In this document: piece by piece, positions 1 through 7,660 of the stretch | Layout of the letters: the number at the start of each line of letters is the position of its first letter | Numbering within the stretch: position 1 is the first letter of the stretch | IMG/VR virus record: IMGVR_UViG_3300033552_000062 | Coordinates: 1-21,370 of that record | Source of the DNA: a virus | DNA: 21,370 bases | Strand: one strand, 5' to 3' | Program-made: the position numbers and the translations under genes | Notes under the pieces: model-generated | What the model saw: only the letters and a program-made list of their open reading frames with translations | What the model was told of the DNA's origin: nothing | Database searches by the model: none

Positions 1-133
1 AACCCGATTGGTGTCGGCGCGACTGTGAGGTCGTGCTCCGAAAAGTCGCTGGTTGATGTCGTTCAGCCAGCAAGACGCTGTGAGGCAGGATTGAGTTGCG
101 TCAGCAACAATCTGTTCGCCTCTAGGGCAGTCT
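1..133 (-). other. Spacer downstream of scaffold gene, no gene called
   Basis: This stretch follows the stop of the scaffold gene in the direction of transcription. In tailed phages the major capsid gene commonly follows scaffold, so this is probably the leader of a capsid gene starting beyond the left edge (inference). One minus-strand frame is open throughout but holds no ATG, GTG or TTG, and the other two contain stops, so I call no gene. Confidence 0.3.
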
Positions 134-1135
134 TCAGGTCTTGGACGCCTCCGCCCAAGATCCTTCAAAATCATCTTTGCTCGCTGCTGCCGGCTTATCC
201 GGTAGTCGCGAGCCAGACCTGACACCCTCTGCGGCTGCCAGCGCCGGGTCTTCGACCTGGATGGCTGGCGCCTCGGGCGTCTGCGAGGCCTTGAACTTCT
301 TCATCATCGCAATCACCCTCTTGGCGTCGCCGCCGGAGATGACGCTCTTGGTTTCCTCGTCTGCAGCTTCGGCGAACTTGGCGAACTCAGGGGTCTTCGT
401 CTGCTCAAAAAAGTCCGGCACCGCTTTGCAGATGGCCTCGAAGTGCAGTCTCTCATTCACGTCTGCAATCTGCGAGGTGATCTCTTTGACCTCTGCGCCG
501 ACCTTACTCATGCCATCAGCGGTAGCCTTGCTGGCTATCTCTGCGGCCTTGCTGGCTACGACGACTGAGATCATCTTGACAAAATCTTCGCCAAAATCCT
601 CAGTCAGCTGCTTCATGGCCTCGTCAGATGACAGTGACCCGGCCTGTAATTGCTCTACCACATCGGCGGCAGCTTGCGCGTTATCGGCGCCTGCATCCTG
701 CCCCGCGATCACGGCGGCGAGCTGGTCTGCGGCTGTATCGTCCTTGGCTTTGGATTGGGCCGACAATGTATCGAGCTGCTCCTGCATCTTGCGCATGCGC
801 CCCTCGTGGGTACGTTTGCTCTGGATCTGGGCTGCCGTCATGCCGGCCTCTTCGTCGGGTGCCACAGCCTCGACCGGGGCCCCAGCAACAGCTGCCTCAC
901 CGCCCTCATTCTGTACCGCGACGGGTTGTGCATCGCCGGCTCCAGCCTCGATCTGTGCGGTTCCAGCACCCTCCTCTTCACCCTCTACCTTGGCGACGGC
1001 TTCCTCCAGCGCTGGTGTAGAGATGCCCATGGCCTCATCGTCGCTGGTGGACTGACTCGCGCCGGCCACCTCGTTGAATGCATTTGTGTATTCATCCGGC
1101 AACAGTTCTGTATCGTCTTGCTTGTTTGCGCTCAT
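134..1135 (-). CDS. Putative capsid scaffolding protein
   Basis: The product has 333 residues. Its first 100 residues are very rich in Glu, Asp, Ala and Gly. A charged helical stretch likely to form a coiled coil follows at about residues 105-135 (EGRMRKMQEQ onward), then a further helix-rich part, and a Lys/Asp-containing tail. There are almost no hydrophobic segments. This composition, acidic and helical with low complexity, together with its place directly after the portal and before the expected capsid gene, is typical of phage internal scaffolds that template procapsid assembly and then leave the shell. The start is ATG with a good AAAGGA ribosome-binding site. The spacer upstream holds two hairpins. 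The function is inferred from composition and position, with no catalytic motif to check. No protease domain is visible. Confidence 0.72.
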   Translation of the reverse strand: MSANKQDDTELLPDEYTNAFNEVAGASQSTSDDEAMGISTPALEEAVAKVEGEEEGAGTAQIEAGAGDAQPVAVQNEGGEAAVAGAPVEAVAPDEEAGMTAAQIQSKRTHEGRMRKMQEQLDTLSAQSKAKDDTAADQLAAVIAGQDAGADNAQAAADVVEQLQAGSLSSDEAMKQLTEDFGEDFVKMISVVVASKAAEIASKATADGMSKVGAEVKEITSQIADVNERLHFEAICKAVPDFFEQTKTPEFAKFAEAADEETKSVISGGDAKRVIAMMKKFKASQTPEAPAIQVEDPALAAAEGVRSGSRLPDKPAAASKDDFEGSWAEASKT

Positions 1136-1150
1136 CGGTTTTCCTTTCGA

Positions 1151-1197
1151 TGACGTGGCTGCTCATGGCGCCGCGTCATAAATCCTGTCCTCACAGG
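1151..1197 (-). promoter_or_regulatory. Two hairpins ahead of the scaffold ribosome-binding site
   Basis: The 75-base gap between the upstream small gene and the scaffold holds two inverted repeats. One pairs 1151-1155 with 1174-1178 (TGACG/CGTCA), continued by 1157-1159 with 1170-1172. The other pairs 1184-1188 with 1193-1197 around a four-base loop. The scaffold Shine-Dalgarno lies just after them in the transcript. No T-run follows, so this is not a standard intrinsic terminator. A role in mRNA processing, or in raising scaffold and capsid output over the upstream genes, is a guess. Confidence 0.35.
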
Positions 1198-1210
1198 TGT
1201 TAATGAAGCC

Positions 1211-1453
1211 TCACACTCGTCCGTTTGTTTTTACCGTGCCGGTGACCACTCCGCGCAACTCCTCCAGCTGAGACACGCGGCCCTGCAGCTTGTGCAGGTC
1301 ATTGGCGCTGACCGATTTCAGGTCCTCCACCAGCATCTCGATCAGCGCATCGATGTGCCTGGCGTACAGCTGGGCCAGCTCTGACGCGGCGTGGTTCGAG
1401 ACCGACGTGGCGCACGCGTTCAGGTGATTAAGCTGCTGCGCGTGTGTGCTCAT
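1211..1453 (-). CDS. Small helical protein between portal and scaffold genes
   Basis: The product has 80 residues, starting at an ATG that overlaps the portal stop by four bases (ATGA), so it is translationally coupled to the portal. The sequence looks almost wholly helical: a His/Asn/Ala-rich start (about 1-25), a helix with the LYARHIDALIEMLVEDL segment (about 28-45), and a second helix with LHKLQGRVSQLEELRGVV (about 53-70) that has a leucine spacing fit for a short coiled coil. There is no cysteine pair, signal peptide or membrane segment. I do not recognise the family. Position suggests a head-assembly accessory or minor virion protein. Confidence 0.7.
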   Translation of the reverse strand: MSTHAQQLNHLNACATSVSNHAASELAQLYARHIDALIEMLVEDLKSVSANDLHKLQGRVSQLEELRGVVTGTVKTNGRV

Positions 1454-4140
1454 GCGTTCTCGATGTCGTCGGTGTTCATACCGGATCGGCGGCCGACCAT
1501 GCCGGTCTGTGGGTCAGGTGTCATTTGGCCCGGGCTTGGCAGTTCATCGGTGTTGGCCGGGGCTGGCACGTCAGGCTGCACGTCACCGCCGTCGGCGCCG
1601 TCCGTCGGCAGCGGCATGCCCTGCTCATCCTGCGGCTGTCCGTTGGCTTCCTCCTGTTGCTGGGCCAGCATGGCGGCCTCGGCCAGGTCTCCGGCTGGCG
1701 CATCGTCACCGCGCGGCTCAACCTCGAAGCGTTGGCCACGGTTCATCAGCGCGTTGGTGCCAGGGTCTTCCTGCACCGGTGGTCCGTTCAGTGACGCAAT
1801 CGCCGGGTCACCGTTGATGTCCTTGAAGCCAGAGCTGCGCAGAATCTCGTCGCCAGCTGGTGCGATGGTTGGCCTGGATGTGGCGACGCCGCCAGCCTGC
1901 AGCGCAGCAAACACCGCCTCGACCCGCGTGCTGACCGTGTTGGCGACAATCTGGTCGATGTTGGCCAGGGTCTCCTTGACCTTCGCCGTCAGCACCTGCG
2001 CCTGGACGGCAGACTCCTCGGCCCGCTTGTTGGCCAGGGCTGCATCGCTGGTGAGCTTGCCGACCTTGGCCTGCTGCTCGGCCAGCTGAGCCGCCTGCAT
2101 CTCCATGGCCATCTGCTGCTGACGCTGGGCTGCTTCGCCCTCAGACTCCGCCTTGACCTCGTCCTCGGTCATGACCACGTCGGTCAGCTCCAGCGCCTCG
2201 GCCCGGGCCTGCATCAGCTTGTGGCGCTTGATGAACTTGCCATCCTCTGGGTTCATCGTGAGCTGCGCAAACTCATTGAGCTGGCGCGACCGGACCTCCT
2301 TGGCCACCAGGCTGGCGCTGCCGCGGGCGTACACGTCGAAGTCACCCTTGATGGAATCCTTCGGATTGAACTTCATGTTCCAGTGGTACAGGCCCTGCAG
2401 GAACGGCACCGTGACACCCTCGTCATAGCCGGTGATCAGGTCCTTGATGACGATGTTCACCGCGCCCATGAGCATGGACAGGCCGCTCGATGTGCCGGCT
2501 GCACCGTCGGTGGCATTCTCACCGGTAACGTAGCGTGGAATCGCAGACACCTCGTCAGCATTTTTGTCGAACTGGTTGACGATGCGCTGCAGGTCCTCCA
2601 GGTGGTTCGGCACCTCGATTACCTTGACGGCCGGGCCCGAGTTGGCGTCGGCCTTCTTGCGCAGGAAGACCTTCCAGGCGCGGATGTCATTCGGGTCCTC
2701 GCCGGCTGCCAGCAAGTCAGCCACCACCTCCAGCATTGGCCCTGAAGTGATGGCAGCGTTATCAAGGATCATGCGGGTTGTCGCGTTGATCATCGTCTGG
2801 TCGTCACGCATGATGGACGACAGTCCCTCGCCAAAGATCGATGTCTCGTCCTTGTCGAAGTAGTACAGGTGGTACGGCCAGGTCACGCCATCGATGGGCT
2901 GCAGCACCGCCTTGATGATCGTGCCATCAGGCAGCAGCCAGACGTTGCAGAAGAAGGACTCCTGCTCGCGGTCTGGCGGCACTTCGACACCGTTCTCCTT
3001 GAGCTTGCATCCTTTGACATAACCCCATCGCTCCAGCACCTCGTACTGGCCGGTGATGTCACCCTGCTTGCTGGTTCGCTCGCCCAGCGCCTGCAGCTGC
3101 ACCTCGTGGTCGCGGCGTGTGGTGCAGCCATCCGGGTTGGCCAGCAGGTGATCCAGAATCCGCTTCCGGTTAAAGCTCGACCGCTCGGCCAGCGCATACA
3201 GCTGACTCGGCGTCATGTTGTGCAGCTCGTAGATGAACTGGCACTGATCCAGCGTCGTGGCGCTCATGTCCGGGTAGAAGCGCCAGAGCGGCACGTAATC
3301 CACAAACGGCACGGGGTAGCGCTCAGAGTACGGTGCCCACTTGGTCCTGCCGGTCGGCTGCTTTTCAGCATCCAGCACTGGCTGCCTGCGGAATCGGGTT
3401 CGCACGCGCATCTCGACCAGCGGACCCTTCAGTACGCCAGTGCCATACAAGTGGCCAGAGTGCAGAACCAGCAGCGCCTGCTGCTTGTAGCGCGCCTCCA
3501 CCAGCTGGTCGTCAATCACCTTGCTCATCTCACGGGCGGCCTCTTTGACCTGTGCCATGATCAGATCATCAACCAACTTATCCGGTGGTCGCGCAACATT
3601 TTGTTGCTGCATAGGCCGAGCTTGAGGACCTGGCGCTGCTGGCTGCGAGCCGTCTGGCGCTGGCCCGGCCTGCTGAGCCTGTGCTTGCGCCTGGGCCTGC
3701 ATCATCTGCTGCGCGGCCTGCATCAGCTGGTCGACAATAACCTGGCGATCATCCTTGCTGACGTTCGGCACCGGTGTCGGCTCGATGTTCCAGTTCTTGT
3801 CGTTGCCTGCAGGGAAGAGCAAGTCACCGACCCGGCTGTCCACCGTCTTGACCTTGACCCGGGTCTTGCGCACAAACGACTTCGAGCGGTTGCCCATCTT
3901 CGTTTCTTCTTCTGGCTCGTACTTGCCCTTGTACTGGCGCAGGTCGGTCAGCCATCGGTCCTCGGTCGGCTGGCGGTCCATCTCGGCCTTCTGAAACTCG
4001 GCGATGAAGTTCGACCCCAGGCCGTCCATCAGCTGCTCAGTTGGCTTGTCGCTGAACGCGCGCTCGGCGCTGGCGACGTACTCTTTGGGGTAGGGAGCCG
4101 GGATGGCCTCGTCAGTGGGGGTGGCGCGGTCGTAAGTCAT
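1450..4140 (-). CDS. Portal protein
   Basis: The product has 896 residues, long for a portal (most are 400-750). It forms the dodecameric ring at the special capsid vertex through which terminase pumps DNA. The identity rests on the overall pattern recalled for long portals: an N-terminal charged part (about 40-110) with RWLTDLRQYKGKY and DSRVGDLLFP, a core with aromatic and polar segments such as FVDYVPLWRFYPD and LHNMTPSQLYAL (about 270-320), and IFGEGLSSIMRDDQTMINATTRMILDN-type helices (about 425-450). It sits between terminase and scaffold. Two stretches are unusual: a QA-repeat, Pro-rich insertion at about 140-185, and a long Gln/Ala coiled coil at about 668-740 that probably extends the crown or barrel. 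The last 100 residues are Pro/Asp-rich and probably disordered. The ATG overlaps the preceding gene by four bases. Confidence 0.85.
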   Translation of the reverse strand: MTYDRATPTDEAIPAPYPKEYVASAERAFSDKPTEQLMDGLGSNFIAEFQKAEMDRQPTEDRWLTDLRQYKGKYEPEEETKMGNRSKSFVRKTRVKVKTVDSRVGDLLFPAGNDKNWNIEPTPVPNVSKDDRQVIVDQLMQAAQQMMQAQAQAQAQQAGPAPDGSQPAAPGPQARPMQQQNVARPPDKLVDDLIMAQVKEAAREMSKVIDDQLVEARYKQQALLVLHSGHLYGTGVLKGPLVEMRVRTRFRRQPVLDAEKQPTGRTKWAPYSERYPVPFVDYVPLWRFYPDMSATTLDQCQFIYELHNMTPSQLYALAERSSFNRKRILDHLLANPDGCTTRRDHEVQLQALGERTSKQGDITGQYEVLERWGYVKGCKLKENGVEVPPDREQESFFCNVWLLPDGTIIKAVLQPIDGVTWPYHLYYFDKDETSIFGEGLSSIMRDDQTMINATTRMILDNAAITSGPMLEVVADLLAAGEDPNDIRAWKVFLRKKADANSGPAVKVIEVPNHLEDLQRIVNQFDKNADEVSAIPRYVTGENATDGAAGTSSGLSMLMGAVNIVIKDLITGYDEGVTVPFLQGLYHWNMKFNPKDSIKGDFDVYARGSASLVAKEVRSRQLNEFAQLTMNPEDGKFIKRHKLMQARAEALELTDVVMTEDEVKAESEGEAAQRQQQMAMEMQAAQLAEQQAKVGKLTSDAALANKRAEESAVQAQVLTAKVKETLANIDQIVANTVSTRVEAVFAALQAGGVATSRPTIAPAGDEILRSSGFKDINGDPAIASLNGPPVQEDPGTNALMNRGQRFEVEPRGDDAPAGDLAEAAMLAQQQEEANGQPQDEQGMPLPTDGADGGDVQPDVPAPANTDELPSPGQMTPDPQTGMVGRRSGMNTDDIENA

Positions 4141-4319
4141 GGTTTGGGTCCGTTTTCTTTGAAGGCCTCGGCAAACTCTTTCTGGAGCTGCTCACTCGAT
4201 GCGCGGGATTGATCTTGCAGGGCCTTGATGCGCTTGTCCCTGGCGACGTCAGCCTGCGCTTGGCTGTCTGGCTTGTCGTCTATAGCCCACTGGGCTGCGA
4301 AGTCTGGCTCCCTGTTCAT
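4137..4319 (-). CDS. Small charged protein upstream of portal gene
   Basis: The product has 60 residues. The frame stays open further upstream, but the ATG at 4319 is the sensible start because it overlaps the stop of the membrane-protein gene before it (ATGA) and because the upstream part reads as an out-of-frame shadow of that gene. The sequence is hydrophilic and helical, with many Asp, Lys, Gln and Ala (for example IKALQDQSRASSEQLQKEF) and no Cys. It ends in a Lys/Pro tail and overlaps the portal ATG by four bases. I do not recognise it. Tight coupling to the portal suggests a head-assembly or virion-associated role. Confidence 0.62.
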   Translation of the reverse strand: MNREPDFAAQWAIDDKPDSQAQADVARDKRIKALQDQSRASSEQLQKEFAEAFKENGPKP

Positions 4320-4555
4320 GACACCGACTCCCAGATGGCCCTGACCACGCGCCGGTGCACGCCGCAAAACTCTCGCCAGCACTCGGAGACAGACACGGCC
4401 AGTTCGCTGGCGTGGTAGTCCTTCATCAGCAGTGCGCAGGCCAGTGCCACCACCAGGTTGAAGGCGTACATCAATGGCGCCAGAACCAGAAAGGTCAAGG
4501 CATAAAGCAGGTAAGTGGCGAACACCTTGAAAAAGATGCCGAAGATTTTTGTCAT
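4316..4555 (-). CDS. Small membrane protein between terminase and portal genes
   Basis: The product has 79 residues. Residues 4-44 are strongly hydrophobic and long enough for two closely spaced membrane helices (about 6-26 and 29-44, with a Pro near the break), followed by a charged 35-residue tail holding two Cys and several Arg. The short hydrophobic start MTKIFGIFFK has one Lys before the membrane part. A small two-span protein in a leftward operon that also carries the spanins could be a holin, but holins usually sit beside the endolysin and none is seen here, so this remains a guess. It overlaps the next gene by ATGA. Its ribosome-binding site (GAAAGA) is modest. Confidence 0.65.
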   Translation of the reverse strand: MTKIFGIFFKVFATYLLYALTFLVLAPLMYAFNLVVALACALLMKDYHASELAVSVSECWREFCGVHRRVVRAIWESVS

Positions 4556-4563
4556 GGGGTCTT

Positions 4564-6150
4564 TCAGTAGCCCGCGGTCGTCGCGGATTTGCTGTTTCGG
4601 GATCGTCCAGGGTCAACGGTGCGGGCTTGCACAGGCTCGGCAAAGGTCAGTGCCAGGGCGTCGCCGCCGTCCGGGCTGCGTATCTGGCGCTTGGCCATTT
4701 GCTTCTTGCTCTCGAGCTGCTTCTTGCTGTGCGAGTTTTCGATCGGCTGTGGCGCGCAAAGGTCAGAAATTAATTGCGACTCGTTTGGTATGCGGGTCGG
4801 CTGGTCGTCAAACCACTTCTTCATGAGCCACCACATCTCGGCGCGCTTGTTCAGGTAGATCTCGGGCTCACTCGCCTGGTTGGCAAAGTTGACGCCGATC
4901 ACCGGTATGTTCAGCTCGTCCAGTCGATCCACGATGCCGACACCCAGTCCACCCTTGTCCACAAACATCGCGGCCGGGTACAGTCGCTGGCCGTTGACCT
5001 CGACACCCTCAGTCCAATAGGCGGCCAGGCGGCCGGCAATCTGCATGGTGTTTAGGCTGTCGTGGTACTCGATCCGGAAGCAGGTTCGGCCGCAGCGGAA
5101 GGCGATGGCGGTGCGGTCGCTCTTCTTCTGTCCATCACCAGCCGGGTCGGTGCCGATCACCAGCGGCGCATTCAGGTCCAGGTAGTGGCTATTGACTGCA
5201 GCCATGACATCTGTCGGGCTGATCAACGGGTTCATCGTCGACGTCTTGAACGCCAGCGCAGCGGTCGCCGGGTACTCCTGGTCAAACAACCACTCAAAGC
5301 CCTTGCCGTACTCAGCGATCTTGTTCGCACGCCACTGCATCTGAGCCAGGTCCAGGCCGCCGTAGGCAGCGCGGTACTTCTCATCCTCTTTACTCAGCCG
5401 GAAGTTGGGCGTCGGGTCGGTGCGGTATTCGTCTTGCCAGAACCACGGCACGAAGATGGCCATGTACTCGCTGACGTTGCCGTCCTCATCGACTCCGGCT
5501 TCTGCGGCCTGCCACATCAAATGGAAAGCATTCCCCAGGCCATTGGCCGTGGACTCGAGAATGATCTCTGTACCCTCACCCAGTGCGCCGGACGGGATGG
5601 TGTTGCCGATGCCGGCCAGGTGACTCTGAGCGTTGGCCCAGAATCCAAACTCGCTGCCATGCAGGACGCGCGCCGTATTCGAGCGGCCCACATCTTTCGA
5701 CCCCGCCGTCGCGAGCTTGTAGCCCGAGTCCAGCTTGCCGAAGATCAACTCCTGCGCGTTGGACGCACGGACCGATGGCGCCAGCGGGTTGTGGTCGTGG
5801 TATCGCTTGACCATTTTGAACAAGTTGGTCGTCGCCTTGTCCTCATGCGCCACGATGAATGCGCCCTCGCCCGGGTTCATAGACGTCCGGTGGTAGTAGC
5901 GCGCCGCGATGTATGTGCTGGCGCCCTGCTGACGTGACTTCAGGATCAGCGCGCGGATGTATCCGAGCTTTTCCTTCTGGGCCTCAAGCCTGGCATGGAT
6001 GTATCGCTGCGCCCGGTTCCAGATGAAGGGCACCGGTGCGCCGCCAGCCTTGGGCAAGACCTTGAGACAGGTCGAGCAGTAGCTCTCCAGATCACTCTGA
6101 AGATGCAGCAGCCCACGCTCAACGTCTGTGAGCCCAGCGACTTCAGCCAA
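4564..6150 (-). CDS. terL: Terminase large subunit (packaging ATPase-nuclease)
   Basis: The product has 528 residues. It is the motor that cuts concatemeric DNA and drives it through the portal. The ATPase part shows a Walker A-like KSRQQGAST at 71-79, a Walker B-type segment ending in an acidic residue (TARVLHGSEFGFW, Glu167), and a coupling motif ESTANG at 199-204. The RNase H-like nuclease part has candidate metal ligands at Asp335 (GTDPAGDG), Asp398 (FVDKGG) and Asp494/Asp497 (SPDGGDALAL). Length is normal for the family. The start is TTG at 6150, supported by an AAGGA ribosome-binding site nine bases upstream and by an eight-base overlap with the small subunit gene. No ATG lies near it. 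Gene order small-large-portal is canonical. Whether it cuts at cos or pac sites cannot be told here. Confidence 0.95.
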   Translation of the reverse strand: MAEVAGLTDVERGLLHLQSDLESYCSTCLKVLPKAGGAPVPFIWNRAQRYIHARLEAQKEKLGYIRALILKSRQQGASTYIAARYYHRTSMNPGEGAFIVAHEDKATTNLFKMVKRYHDHNPLAPSVRASNAQELIFGKLDSGYKLATAGSKDVGRSNTARVLHGSEFGFWANAQSHLAGIGNTIPSGALGEGTEIILESTANGLGNAFHLMWQAAEAGVDEDGNVSEYMAIFVPWFWQDEYRTDPTPNFRLSKEDEKYRAAYGGLDLAQMQWRANKIAEYGKGFEWLFDQEYPATAALAFKTSTMNPLISPTDVMAAVNSHYLDLNAPLVIGTDPAGDGQKKSDRTAIAFRCGRTCFRIEYHDSLNTMQIAGRLAAYWTEGVEVNGQRLYPAAMFVDKGGLGVGIVDRLDELNIPVIGVNFANQASEPEIYLNKRAEMWWLMKKWFDDQPTRIPNESQLISDLCAPQPIENSHSKKQLESKKQMAKRQIRSPDGGDALALTFAEPVQARTVDPGRSRNSKSATTAGY

Positions 6151-6796
6151 CCGACTGGTCCTTCAGCTTGCGACCGATGCCGGCCAGGACATCCTCGATA
6201 CCGCCCTTGGAGTCGTCTGCGGTGTCGATGTTGAAAGCCTCGCGCTCACCCTTGCGAACCTTCTCGTCGATCTCGGTCAGCTTCTTGACGTCATCGATGC
6301 GGCCGGACACTGAGATCACCTTGCGGTACAACTCATTGAGCTTGTCCTTGCGCCATGTTCCGTTCTGGTCTGGGCCTGACTCATCCAACAGCTCACCCAG
6401 TTGCTCAAACAGCGGCACGTTGTCAGTCATGACCTCAATCTCGCCCACCAGCTTGTCTCGCAGGCCGCCCAGGCGCTTCAGTCCCGAGCGGTGACCAATG
6501 ATCACGTCGGCCCTCATCTTGGCCTCAACTGCTACGCATTGAGCTTCGGTGCGTAGGGAGTGCGTAGCCTCGTGCGAAATCAGCAGGGCTTCCGTTGCCA
6601 GCTGAACTCTTTTCTTCAGGTCTCGGGTCCACTCACCCTTCTTCGCTTTCAGCCTGATAGCACCCTCGGTGACACCGAAGAACTCACCTATGCTGCGCAG
6701 TGACTCCGAGCCTGCGCGGTAACGCATCTGGATTGCTTCCCAGTCGACCGACTTGCGGGGCTTGGCTGGCTTGGCCAGGGTCTTCTTGGTCGTCAT
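6143..6796 (-). CDS. terS: Terminase small subunit (DNA recognition)
   Basis: The product has 217 residues. An N-terminal Lys/Ala/Pro tail precedes a helix-turn-helix at about 18-52 (WEAIQMRYRAGSESLRSIG, then FFGVTEGAIRLKAKKGEW), the usual DNA-binding module of phage small terminase subunits that choose the packaging site. A long helical middle (about 60-180) would serve oligomer formation. The C-terminus, DDSKGGIEDVLAGIGRKLKD, resembles the tail that contacts the large subunit. The start ATG at 6796 is preferred over a longer frame because it overlaps the previous stop (ATGA) and follows a GGGAGG ribosome-binding site. The 3' end overlaps the large subunit gene by eight bases. Confidence 0.85.
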   Translation of the reverse strand: MTTKKTLAKPAKPRKSVDWEAIQMRYRAGSESLRSIGEFFGVTEGAIRLKAKKGEWTRDLKKRVQLATEALLISHEATHSLRTEAQCVAVEAKMRADVIIGHRSGLKRLGGLRDKLVGEIEVMTDNVPLFEQLGELLDESGPDQNGTWRKDKLNELYRKVISVSGRIDDVKKLTEIDEKVRKGEREAFNIDTADDSKGGIEDVLAGIGRKLKDQSVG

Positions 6797-7170
6797 GCTT
6801 TCGCCGCCCTCCCTGCGGGTAACCACTTGGCGGCCACAATCCCGTCTTGCTTCAAAGGGTCGCCCGGCATGTCGCCTGGCGCAATAAATGTCCACTGGGC
6901 TGCGCTGGGCCTGATCTCTGGCGGGAGTGCGCCAATAACCATGTCAAATGCCAGCTGCTCCTCGGCCTCATTGCGGTAGAGACAGATTGCTGCGCCACCG
7001 TGCTCAAAATCACCGCTCACGTACGGGACCAGGCGTTCTAGGGCATACGGCAGCGCCGAGTGGTCCATAGCCCTGGGTGTGGCCGTGCTTGGGCGGTGGC
7101 CCCTTATGAGGTATCCCAGGTGTATGGCGAGCAGCCGGCTGTCCGGCATGTATGCGCCGAACCTACTCAC
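6793..7170 (-). CDS. Hypothetical phage protein upstream of terS
   Basis: The product has 125 residues when started at the GTG at 7170, which overlaps the preceding stop by four bases (GTGA). The frame is open further upstream, but that part shadows the neighbouring gene. The sequence mixes hydrophobic strands and helices (MPDSRLLAIHLGYLIRG, ICLYRNEAEEQLAFDMVIGAL) and has one Cys. No signal peptide or known motif is visible. I do not recognise the family. It belongs to the same tightly overlapping operon as the terminase subunits. Confidence 0.6.
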   Translation of the reverse strand: MSRFGAYMPDSRLLAIHLGYLIRGHRPSTATPRAMDHSALPYALERLVPYVSGDFEHGGAAICLYRNEAEEQLAFDMVIGALPPEIRPSAAQWTFIAPGDMPGDPLKQDGIVAAKWLPAGRAAKA

Positions 7171-7505
7171 GCTTCCACCCTCAACACGCGTGGCCTGGCA
7201 CCGCCTGCGATCTCGCACACGTATCCGCCGGACTCGAGCTTGGTGGGCAGGCCATGCCAGCGGATGATGATCCGGAATCCACCCACCCGGCCGATTTCGC
7301 CGCGAAGCATCTCGTCGGTCTCTTCCTCACCGTAGTGCTCGGCGCAGCGGAAGCCCTTGACGCCGCGGAATGTCTTTTCCAGCTCGGGCCAAGCTCGGAT
7401 GGCCAGCGGCCCCGCCGGAGCGCCCATGGCCCTGATGGACTCCCGAGCTTTGTCCAGCGATGCGCCGGTGACAGGCGTGGGCAGATGGATCTGAGGGCCG
7501 GTCAT
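7167..7505 (-). CDS. Hypothetical phage protein
   Basis: The product has 112 residues from the ATG at 7505, which overlaps the stop of the short gene before it (GCATGA). The longer frame upstream shadows that gene. The N-terminus (IHLPTPVTGASLDKARESIRAMGAP) looks like a helix with a Pro-rich lead. The middle has two Cys and a charged stretch (FRCAEHYGEEETDEMLRGEIG), and the C-terminus has beta-like segments (FRIIIRWHGLP, GGYVCEIAGG). I cannot place it in a family. It is co-transcribed with terS and terL and coupled by a four-base overlap to the next gene. Confidence 0.58.
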   Translation of the reverse strand: MTGPQIHLPTPVTGASLDKARESIRAMGAPAGPLAIRAWPELEKTFRGVKGFRCAEHYGEEETDEMLRGEIGRVGGFRIIIRWHGLPTKLESGGYVCEIAGGARPRVLRVEA

Positions 7506-7642
7506 GCCTTGGACAGTGCGGCGTTCTCCCACGCGACCGCTTCCTGTGCGTCGACCAGGCGGCCGAACAGGCATGCCGTGGCGTAGGTGTGGGTGTCAAA
7601 GGCGCCCCACGATCCATTACAAAACCGGACTTCGTATCTCAT
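7502..7642 (-). CDS. Very short hypothetical protein (46 residues)
   Basis: This is a 46-codon frame read from the ATG at 7642 to a TGA overlapping the next gene's ATG. The product begins MRYEVRFCNGSWGAFDTHTY and ends in ENAALSKA. It is rich in aromatic residues and has two Cys, and it looks like a compact beta-alpha fold in which a beta strand precedes a helix (TYATACLFGRLVDAQEAVAW). Support comes from the overlap with the downstream start, from filling the gap between the spanin genes and the next gene, and from plausible protein composition. The ribosome-binding site is weak. Function unknown. Confidence 0.55.
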   Translation of the reverse strand: MRYEVRFCNGSWGAFDTHTYATACLFGRLVDAQEAVAWENAALSKA

Positions 7643-7660
7643 ATTTTTCTCACTCTTCAG

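Noticed and set aside
1-133. Possible frameshift extension of the scaffold protein into the open +1 frame
   Set aside because: One downstream frame is open, but no slippery sequence or pseudoknot is visible at the stop, and 133 open bases in GC-rich DNA are unremarkable.
3591-3606. Palindrome GCAACA-TTT-TGTTGC similar to the promoter-region words
   Set aside because: It lies within the portal gene and encodes part of its Gln-rich insertion. No -10 or gene start is nearby, so chance from CAA/CAG codons explains it.
2869-4212. Long plus-strand open frame (447 codons) opposite the portal gene
   Set aside because: It is a mirror frame of the portal gene, with Leu/Arg/His-rich low-information sequence and no ribosome-binding site or family resemblance. 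High GC makes such shadow frames common.
5062-5937. Plus-strand frame of 291 codons opposite the terminase gene
   Set aside because: Shadow of the terminase large subunit. Arg/Val/His-rich without any recognisable motif.
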